A DNA stretch of 64,000 nt from Ceratodon purpureus. Its lineage: Eukaryota; Streptophyta; Bryopsida; Pseudoditrichales; Ditrichaceae. The stretch covers positions 4,566,604 through 4,630,603 of the forward strand of contig CM026431.1 of NCBI GenBank assembly GCA_014871385.1, written 5' to 3'. Shown here piece by piece: positions 56,580-64,000 of this stretch (positions within the stretch are counted from its first letter, which is position 1; the number at the start of each line of letters is the position of its first letter). Below the pieces are notes generated by a model. That model saw only the letters and a program-made list of their open reading frames with translations, was not told the origin of the DNA and did not search any database. Both the position numbers and the translations under genes were made by a program.

Positions 56580-57490
56580 ATCATTTACGTTTTTGAAAAT
56601 TCATGTTTCTGGAATGTTTATTTGATATTTCTGAAATTGATGTAAGAAAGTGGACATACCTCGCAACCACATTGAGTGCCGACCAAAACCGGTTGTTAAA
56701 AGTATCCAGCCTGGGAAGCCGTAATTGTAATTGTAAAATCTCCTTGGCAATCCAGGGCATACTTGCGACATCTTCATCATAAATTTGCTCTGCAGGTAAA
56801 AGAAAACTTTCACCATTGTAAGGAATAGCATCATCTAGCATAAGGGCCTATGCCCTCTTGATTGGTCCATAGTATATGCCAGATTTGATAAAACACATTC
56901 TTGTCCTACAATACCAGCGTTCAATGAGAATTGTACAACTGCCCTGTTGACATGTAAAAGTACGGCAACGCGGGTTTGGCCATTGCTATTCCTTAGCCAG
57001 TATCATATCCGCTTGAAGTTGTCTCAAAGACTCTGAAACACCGATTTCAACCACAAAGGACGGCCAAGCAATAAGATCATGGCGACTACTAGGCCTGTAA
57101 GAAATATCAGGATCTTTAGACCTATCACGAGAGTTGGGATATCTACACGTAAAGGTAGGAAATAAAGAACTCCGTCGTCAAAATGAACTCAAAAGTTGGC
57201 ACAAACTCGCCGCTTGCGCCATCGTGAGTTACACCTCCCATCAACTTCACAATAAGCGTCTGCTAAACCAAGTCATAGAGACAAAACATCATGGGAAGGG
57301 TAGAAGGCTTCCTCTCATGTAAACAAGAAATACCTTCAAAGTCCTCAATCTAGACACCACTGAATGCCATAAAAGGGCAACCAATGCCCTTATCAACAAT
57401 CTTCAATAGAGCCCAACACTTCGATTTGAAAGCTGCTGCAGAAGAGAAATATCCAGTCTTCTCCGTATAGCATCGCCATTTCTCGAATCA
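56580..57490 (-). pseudogene. Decayed gene of the fungal-type PD-(D/E)XK-like nuclease family
   Basis: Conceptual minus-strand reading shows protein-like segments broken by stops and shifts of frame. The clearest, near 57005-57125, reads KDPDISYRPSSRHDLIAWPS then FVVEIGVSESLRQLQAD, which matches the K-[DE]-PD...WP..V.E.G.SESL..L..D pattern I know from a large family of fungal hypothetical proteins with a restriction-nuclease-like core. Flanking pieces include AAAFKSKCWALLKIV near 57420 and LPAEQIYDEDVASMPWIAKE near 56800. At least three in-frame stops (one after GCPFMAFSGV) mean no intact product. It probably came from a fungal-type gene or mobile element. Exact ends are approximate. Confidence 0.5.
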
Positions 57491-59844
57491 CAAACCTAAT
57501 CAAAAGTAAAACAGTATAAAAGAAAATTTAAATATAGTAAAGCACGTTATCTCAAGTAAAGCACGCTACCGTGAGAGAGTAAAAAAAATTTAGAGATAAA
57601 AAAATAAAACCACTCACCTTCTTCTCCAACTAAAAAAATCATGTCCCTGATGTTTGAAGTCCTATCTCTAATACTGGAATACCATGTACCAAGTTGGTTC
57701 CTTGACGAATAAATATTTATTTTTTGAGAAAAATAAAGTTTGTCCTTCAAAAATTGATTTTCTTGAATTTTATTTTATTTCTAGAAAAAAATACCTAAAA
57801 AAACCTCAAATGGCTAAGTTATAACAAAATATCACAAAAAAAAAATTTATTCTATTTTCATTTTTTTGTCTTCATAATTTTTTAAATTTTTTATTTTTTT
57901 TGGAAATTATTTATGAAGAATCCTGCTATGGTGTTACGGTATACAAATCATCTTATCCTCTAAATTTAGATAGTATTACGAATGAACACGGAGTATCGGC
58001 ATTTAATTACGACCTAGCCGATTGAAATTGAGAATTTCCAAATGAAATAGAGAAGTGTAGGATAAGTTTTTGGATGAATTTATTTTTGTACGAAATGGGC
58101 CGATTTAGAGAATTATGTCTAGGAAGTTGACCGTTTACCTTCAGTATAAGGGAAAAATTTATCTACATTATATAGTTTTTGTAGGCCTGCAATCGGCCAA
58201 TCTCATTCTTTGTAGGAATTTTTTTTAATACTATGCATAGAATACATCATATAAGTGATTAAAAGTATTAACTTTATTATAATAATGTTGAATACCTTAT
58301 CTTCCTGAGACTCTGACTGCCGTCAATACACAATTACATAATACGCACTACTACAAATTGCAGAGTTAGAAATTTGGAATTCATGACTCATGATTGGTGA
58401 TTGGATCATGAGTCATGACTGGTGACTAGGTCGAAGTCATGTTCCATCGCCAAATTCTTAAACCTTATTCTAGGTTTATCCTTTTTTGGAAGGCTGAATC
58501 TTTGGCCCTAATTTGGTAGGGGCAATGCCAAGTTCAAATCTTGACATGGATACAAAACTTCACAAATACAAAAAATTAAGGAATACACAAAAACAAATAA
58601 TCAGTTACGTTTTTATAGTGTACGAAAATTGCCAGTTGAAATTGGCCTATGGGGGCAATGCTACCGGAAGAAATTGAATTTCTAGGAAATTTTCTGACAA
58701 CTCTTGCCACCTCACTGCCACTTCTGGTCAGATTTTTAAAAAACCAGGATGAATGAAAATGTGTAGGAAATTTACCGTTGGCCTCGCAGAACTTCCCGGA
58801 CTGTGGGTATTACCCACCTCAATCACCTGAAATGAGAGAGATGAAGATGGTTCACCAGAGGAGCATGACAATTGCAGCAGCTTTAAAGGCCGATCTTCCA
58901 TCTGTAACAGTGACATGTACATCCTGAAATGCACAGAGCGCTCAGTTATTCCATTCCATGGACGTTGCCATACCAACGAGGTTCTCGTGGGAACCCAGAC
59001 ATGTCAATTTGCTCCGGAACCCCGTCAGCAACAGTCTTCGGAAGGAAGCCATCCGAGAACGTAGATTACCTCCATTCCTTTTGCCGAGCTGCAGTGTGGA
59101 TATTCAGGTTCCTCTGCAGATGTTGCCTCTGCTTTATTTAATGCAACGAGCTTCTCGCTTATTTGTTCCACAGAAAATATTTAGAATATGCAGTCACGGA
59201 CCAACGTGTGTTCTTGTCACGTGCACAGCGTGGGACAGCTCCGTGCGTGGCCTGCCAACGAGATTCTCATGGGAGCTGGCAGTGCAACGTTCATGTACTC
59301 AATCGGGGAAGGACTTGTGTTAATCTAGTATATGTTTACGATCTTAATCAGGATTAACGTTCATAATTCTAGCTGAATTTTTAATCTAGTGTGTTAGCGG
59401 CTGGGTTGATGAGCAATCGACGGCATTGCCAAGCCCAAGGCCTTCAATATCGCGAAGCACTTCCGAAAAATATATCCACTTCATCACTCTGGACCACTTT
59501 TGTGCTACGTCGGCAGTAGTATAAGTTCTCAGCAATCTGATTCAGCGTGATAGCTTGGCCGTTCTTCAGGTTTAGTAATCCATCACAGAGTCTGAGAGGT
59601 ATTGAGTCGGGCTTCCCGTCTGACTTGACTAGTCGCTGCTCGCATTCCTATGATTGTTATCTAGATGCTTTCCTTATGCTTCTGAGTTTCTGAAGTAGTT
59701 TATGTGGTGCATCCAATTTGGTGTAGGTGTTTTAGTTTGTAACTTCTCTTCTAGAGTTTTTAAGTGTTTTCTTGTGTTTAGAAGTTGGGCGGGTTGGTGT
59801 GTTTGAAAGTGTGATTGCGGCGCTGATACTGTCAATGGTTAGGT
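57491..59844. other. Intergenic stretch
   Basis: AT-rich to about 58,360, then mixed. A perfect 13-bp inverted repeat (CATGACTCATGAT ... ATCATGAGTCATG) lies at 58382-58417. A motif CCAACGAG.TTCTC.TGGGA occurs near 58975 and again near 59250. No gene is supported; an acceptor-like TTTGCAG at about 59850 may end a leader intron of the next gene. Confidence 0.45.
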
Positions 59845-59877
59845 TTGCAGGTAGTGACAACCGATCAATCCGTTGAG

Positions 59878-60498
59878 ATGGCGTTCACTTCCAGGACTCT
59901 GTGCCTTCTCGTCATCATGCTGGCGCTCTGCCAGGCTGCGGTAGCACGCCCCATTTCCGACCTGACGGGTCCTTCACCAGTTGCAAAATCAATCTTGTCA
60001 ACATTCAAGGACCTTGGCTCTCTTTCCGACACCCTCCGCAGCACGGCCGAGTCTGTCACAGTATACAACGCTGGGTGGAGGGGATACAAGATTTCCGGGG
60101 GAGTCCTCGTCATCGCCCAGAGAGTCGAGAAAGCGATCCAGCAACTAGAAGATGCGGGTTCGGCCGACGAGACGGCGCTCAGCGATGATGATGCGAAGCT
60201 TGTGATCCCGGTCCTGTCGAAGTTCGTGCAGATTCACTCCCTAGCGATGGATGCGGTGATTGAGAAGCACGGTCTGGTTACGTTGGTTCCTTACGTCGAG
60301 GGCATCCGACAGGCTCTTCTGAACGTGGAGCAGAGCCTTTTCGACTTTGCTGACTCTGTGGAGCGACGTATCCCCACCCAGGAAATTCGGAGTGCTGCCG
60401 ATGACCAATTCGGAGCTCTGGGTGTGAAGCTTCACGAGTGCATTGCCACATATGAAGAGCCCCTCTTAAATGCTGCTACAGTCCTCGCAAGCCACTAG
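59878..60498 (+). CDS. Secreted HsbA-like (hydrophobic surface-binding) helical protein
   Basis: 206 residues from the first true ATG at 59878. Residues 1-23 are a signal peptide (CLLVIMLALCQAAVA). The mature chain is all-helical in appearance with few Cys, and its pattern (SILSTFKDLGSLSDTLRSTA, then VEKAIQQLEDAG, LSDDDAKLVIPVLSKFVQIH, ALLNVEQSLFDFADSV) resembles the fungal HsbA / cell-wall galactomannoprotein domain, which binds hydrophobic surfaces and cell walls. Length fits that family. The resemblance is by eye and the family assignment is moderate. If right, this is a third fungal-type gene in the window. The frame is open upstream to 59845 but without an ATG. Confidence 0.6.
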   Translation: MAFTSRTLCLLVIMLALCQAAVARPISDLTGPSPVAKSILSTFKDLGSLSDTLRSTAESVTVYNAGWRGYKISGGVLVIAQRVEKAIQQLEDAGSADETALSDDDAKLVIPVLSKFVQIHSLAMDAVIEKHGLVTLVPYVEGIRQALLNVEQSLFDFADSVERRIPTQEIRSAADDQFGALGVKLHECIATYEEPLLNAATVLASH

Positions 60499-62945
60499 AC
60501 GTCGTCGCTGTTCGATCATGCTCACCTGTTCACTGTTAACTCTGTAGAAATTTGTACTAAGTTGGCATTCAAGAAACTTTGCTCTTGTTATTGATCAGGG
60601 CATAGCTTAATCAGGCCCTTTTTTAGCGTTTAGCAACGCTTGTCTATTTTTACTATTAATGTGAAGCCTGCTGGAATTTGAAAGTTGTAAATCACAGTGT
60701 CTCAGTTTGTAGTGGAATTTCATCAGATGGGACCGTTTGTTCAGATTCTGAACAACTTCGCAATCAGTTTGTGCTTGGCGATTTATGAGGATCAAGGTCA
60801 CTGGTTAGACTCTCTCGTCGAAGGTAATGAGCCCACGAACATCAGTATGGATTGTGCAAGTGTGATCAAATTATCTTTTAATTGCCATGTGCACTTACAG
60901 TGCACGATCTGAATGTGCTGTTGAGGGAATCGGAGTGGAAATATTTTGATTCGCTGTGAGGCAAGCAGAACAATTCAGTTACTGATGAAGGCAGCGACAG
61001 TAGATAATGGAAACGTCCATACTTCTAAGAATTGAAAATCGGCCCATTGACACAAAACTGAGACCTAGGATTGCGACACTGGCACTACAGCAGTACACCT
61101 CATTGTCTTCACTTTTGCTTGGCGCTGTATTAATTGTGTCAATTTTGATTGCTAAGGGTAACTTCTTGCTCCTTAAAGTTCTGAAACTTCCTTCAATTTA
61201 TACAAGTGGCTCCTGATGATCTTGATTACACTTGTATCAAAGTAGGCACTTGTGTTCGTCAAATTACAAAACACTCATGTTGTGGATTAGGTGATATGCA
61301 AGCCGCCCTCATAACCCCGACAATAAACCTCACCCTTGTTCTCCTCCTCATCCCTGATTCTAATTTTAGGGGGTATGTGGCTCCTTTTTAATAATTTTGA
61401 ATTTTACTAATGGAGCATGCAACCCCAAATTAGTCTATGGGGACCCATTTGGTTAATTTCAGATTATTTAAATTTAATTTTTAAATTTTTAAATTTTTTA
61501 AAAAAAAATTCATCGACGAAAAATTTATAGGGGGCTTTTTGCCTCAACCCTACTTGGGGGACTCTTGTCATTAAAACAAGGGCGAGGTTTACCTCCATGG
61601 CTGATAACCTTGTGGAGCAACATTGGAATTGAGAAGTTCATATTCATTACCACAGGTTGCTTGCAATTCATTACCACAGGTTGCTTGCAATTCATTACCA
61701 CAGGTTGCTTGCAAATTAGTGAACACAAAGGCAATGGTTGGGTTTTGTTCCATCTTATCCAATAGTGTTCATTGATGATCATTCAAGGATCACAAGAGGA
61801 GGGTATCATAACTTCATCATCCTTCATTCTTAACCCTTAAACGTCATTTTGATGTCTGGCCGGGCAGCCCAAAATTGGATCACGGCATCTTTTGTGCTTG
61901 GGCATCATGAATAGTGCATTTTTTGAACTTGGGCATCATGAATGAACCAATCAATGATGAGCTTGCAACCTATGTGCAACCCCTACCTACCTACCGTAAT
62001 CCTTTCAAAGCACAAATCACTCATACAAATTGTGAATTGAATTGTAAAATTTCATTTTGAGAATGCACAATGCGAAGGTGATTAGAATGATATAAAAAAA
62101 TAAGTGAAAAGTTGAGTTCAGTAAGAGCTACAGAGAAGATTCTCTGGAAACCCAGCCCCTCGGGTCATGAAAAACGTTTAAGGATTAAAGATAATCTTCT
62201 CTTTCTTATGATTATTTGAGTATTCCAGTAACCAAACCATTTCTGTCTTTGTACTCACTATCTTAGTACCCTCTGTACCTAGGGCCTGTTCTAAGGTCGA
62301 GACACCCATAGCCGACCGGGTCCCCAAAACCGATCATTAGACTTCTCCAATTCCGACAAGTTTTCAGATTTAAAATCTTGGGAGATCTAGAAGAATCTTG
62401 GGAGAAAGTATGAAGCATGATTGGTAGAAAAGGAATCATATGGGAATATTTTGGTGGTAGTAGAGTGATCAAGTTTTGGTGTCATGGTGATCGGTTTCAT
62501 GTGAGCCTACTGGTTGGTTTCTAGTTTTTGAACACTTTTTGGTTCAAAAATTCACAGTTATTTGCACACTCGATAAAAAAATTTGAAAAAATTTCCAAAC
62601 CTCAAGAACCCTATTTCTCTGCGGAGGAAAAATTACTTTGCAACAATCCAGCTCCATATTGCATGCATAATCTCTTAAATGATTGGTTTTAGGTGTCTTG
62701 ACCATATGTGAGGCAAACTGTAAGCTCATCATGTGTTCCCTGCTCCTAACCATCCAAGTACTGAGCCCACTCCCCTCACTTCAGAATTTTTTCACTCGTT
62801 CACAATACAATTTTCTGCCACATACAATTGCTTCATAAAATAGTCACATACAGGCTAATAAAATTTTAATACCTATCCAAATTTAGGTTCAGACGGTTCA
62901 AAATCTATTAAAAATAACCTCAAATGACTTAAATCGGGGTTCTAA
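60499..62945. other. Intergenic stretch with a short tandem repeat
   Basis: About 2.4 kb after the HsbA-like gene. It holds a 24-bp tandem repeat (61643-61714) and otherwise only short frames. Confidence 0.5.
61643..61714. repeat. Three exact tandem copies of a 24-bp unit
   Basis: TTCATTACCACAGGTTGCTT plus GCAA is repeated three times. It is in frame in a short ORF, giving FITTGCLQ three times, but that ORF has no other protein-like feature. Confidence 0.9.
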
Positions 62946-63045
62946 TATATAAAGTGAGGACGCACTCTCCTCCATTTATAACTCTAGTATGTGAGGACTC
63001 TCCAGTTCTGTCGGAGCTCTCCGCAAATCAAAGTACTAGTCAAGT
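62946..63045 (+). mobile_element. LTR-like promoter fragment, copy 2
   Basis: TATATAAAG then GTGAGGACTCTCCA, GGAGCTCT, AATCAAAG and TAGTCAAG, in the same order as 17369-17469. The downstream sequences diverge. Interpreted as a degraded LTR or another dispersed promoter-bearing repeat. Confidence 0.45.
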
Positions 63046-64000
63046 TTTGTTGACCTCCAAATTAAAAAACACCCAAGTAACCCCGATGTTGAGCACAAAT
63101 GGGCTCAAAAAATTCTCATTTAAATATAACCAAGTATCACTAAAAATTAATTTCTCCGATTTTTTTATTTTTTATTTTTCCCAATAACAACAATGAACTA
63201 CAAAGATGCTGCTTTGGAGGGGAGGGAAGGCGGGCCACGGGGTCCCTCAACTATCCAGCGAAGATGGCTTTAGAGGGGTGTGGCGCCCTAGATTTATGCG
63301 TTGGCGGGGTCCATTTGTGGCTGGGTGGGGAGCTTGAACGCCAACGACCGCTGGGATTTGAGGTTGGCGGGGCAAAAAGAGCTTGCGGTGCAGATGCTCT
63401 AAGTTACATTTCACAGTGTTCCTGCACGTAAGTTACTGATAGCCTCGTAGTGCTCTATCCATCAAGCAAATCGTCACAAGTTCCGTGTCGTTAGAAATTT
63501 AACCATTTTTTATTTTATAATTATTTATAAAGTGTCAGATTATCCTACTATGGCAACAAGACGTCTAGATTGCAACTTCTAACTAAGGGCCAGTTTATAC
63601 TTGAGGCTAGATCAAGGGCCACACCAAACATTTCAAATTTTAATAATAAGATTACTCGATTTTCCAAATCCGGCCTAATGACTTTACATAGGGCTGGACA
63701 AAAACTTAAATTTATCCTCTATAATATCCTACACGGCATTGCCTTAATACCAAAATATTTGATGCAATTGAAACAAGGTTTCCTTTTACCCAAACTTTCA
63801 TCTTGAGCCCAAACTTGAGGCCACATTGTAGGCCCACTTCCGGCCAGCCCCAGACCATGCATAAAGTGGGCCTAAAACCAATTAACAAACAACACCACTG
63901 CACGAACAAATCCAAACAAATGAACTACTCCCGGACGCAAACTACCAACCCTCGAACGCAACCGAACGACATCCGCACTTGAACGAACGAATATTAGCAG
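63046..64000. other. Intergenic stretch at the right edge
   Basis: No recognised gene. The sequence near 63200-63400 is G-rich (GGCGGG words). The right end is Ala/Pro-like low complexity and may belong to a gene beyond the window, but nothing is supported. Confidence 0.4.

Noticed and set aside
58515-58550. CCAAGTTCAAATCTTGA, resembling a tRNA T arm
   Set aside because: A short stem is possible, but no D or anticodon arm or acceptor stem lies at the right distance.
1-64000. CRISPR array, bacterial operons or an integrated viral genome
   Set aside because: No regularly spaced repeats, no prokaryotic gene clusters and no viral core genes were seen; the introns and MITEs indicate nuclear plant DNA.

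Overview
The window is nuclear DNA of a land plant. Evidence: genes split by GT-AG introns, a plant-type Mn-CDF metal transporter, an ALKBH6 homologue, a probably plastid-targeted PLP enzyme, and plant-style MITEs (Stowaway, CACTA and pogo/Emigrant types). Several fungal-type genes sit among the plant genes, which fits a bryophyte (moss or liverwort) best. The organism itself is an inference and I cannot name the species. Most of the window is AT-rich intergenic sequence with sparse genes.

Bases 1-9,150 form a distinct block. Three very GC-rich arrays built on GGCCGTC/CCGCGG words (about 441-1000, 3160-3815, 8417-9140) each lie upstream of an unrecognised ORF. Where array meets gene, each has an inverted repeat with an A/T TATA-like core, then a pyrimidine-rich stretch and a TGCTAC motif. 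Two of the leaders also share a run of 15-16 G and flanking sequence. The ORFs are an edge-truncated gene (1-207, minus), its apparent homologue (4199-5701, plus), and a kinase-like protein split from its N-terminal part by one in-frame TAG (8127-6652, minus). I regard this block as the best candidate for an undescribed gene or mobile-element family.

Bases 9,150-28,400 hold a complete Mn-CDF transporter gene (six coding exons, 14052-16640, with a pogo-type MITE in its first coding intron), several MITEs, a 1.8-kb foldback element and an LTR-like promoter copy. Bases 28,400-36,000 hold an uncertain multi-exon gene, a 282-aa protein with a 21-Cys/11-His tail, and a complete four-exon coiled-coil gene. 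Bases 37,000-48,500 hold a fungal-type secreted FAD oxidase, a secreted His-rich repeat protein with a clear TATA promoter, a fungal-type fucose-permease-like transporter (intronless, minus), ALKBH6 (eight exons) and an acidic protein with an exact 50-residue internal duplication. Bases 52,000-64,000 hold a 12-exon 'aluminium resistance/methionine gamma-lyase-like' PLP enzyme, a decayed fungal-type nuclease-like pseudogene, a secreted HsbA-like protein and a second copy of the LTR-like promoter.

The genes do not form an operon or obvious pathway. Two loose themes stand out: fungal-type genes (FAD oxidase, FHS transporter, HsbA-like, nuclease-like pseudogene) and metal-linked or metal-binding products (Mn-CDF, Cys/His-rich protein, His-rich secreted protein, Fe(II) dioxygenase). 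All assignments come from reading motifs and splice sites by eye; no database search was run.
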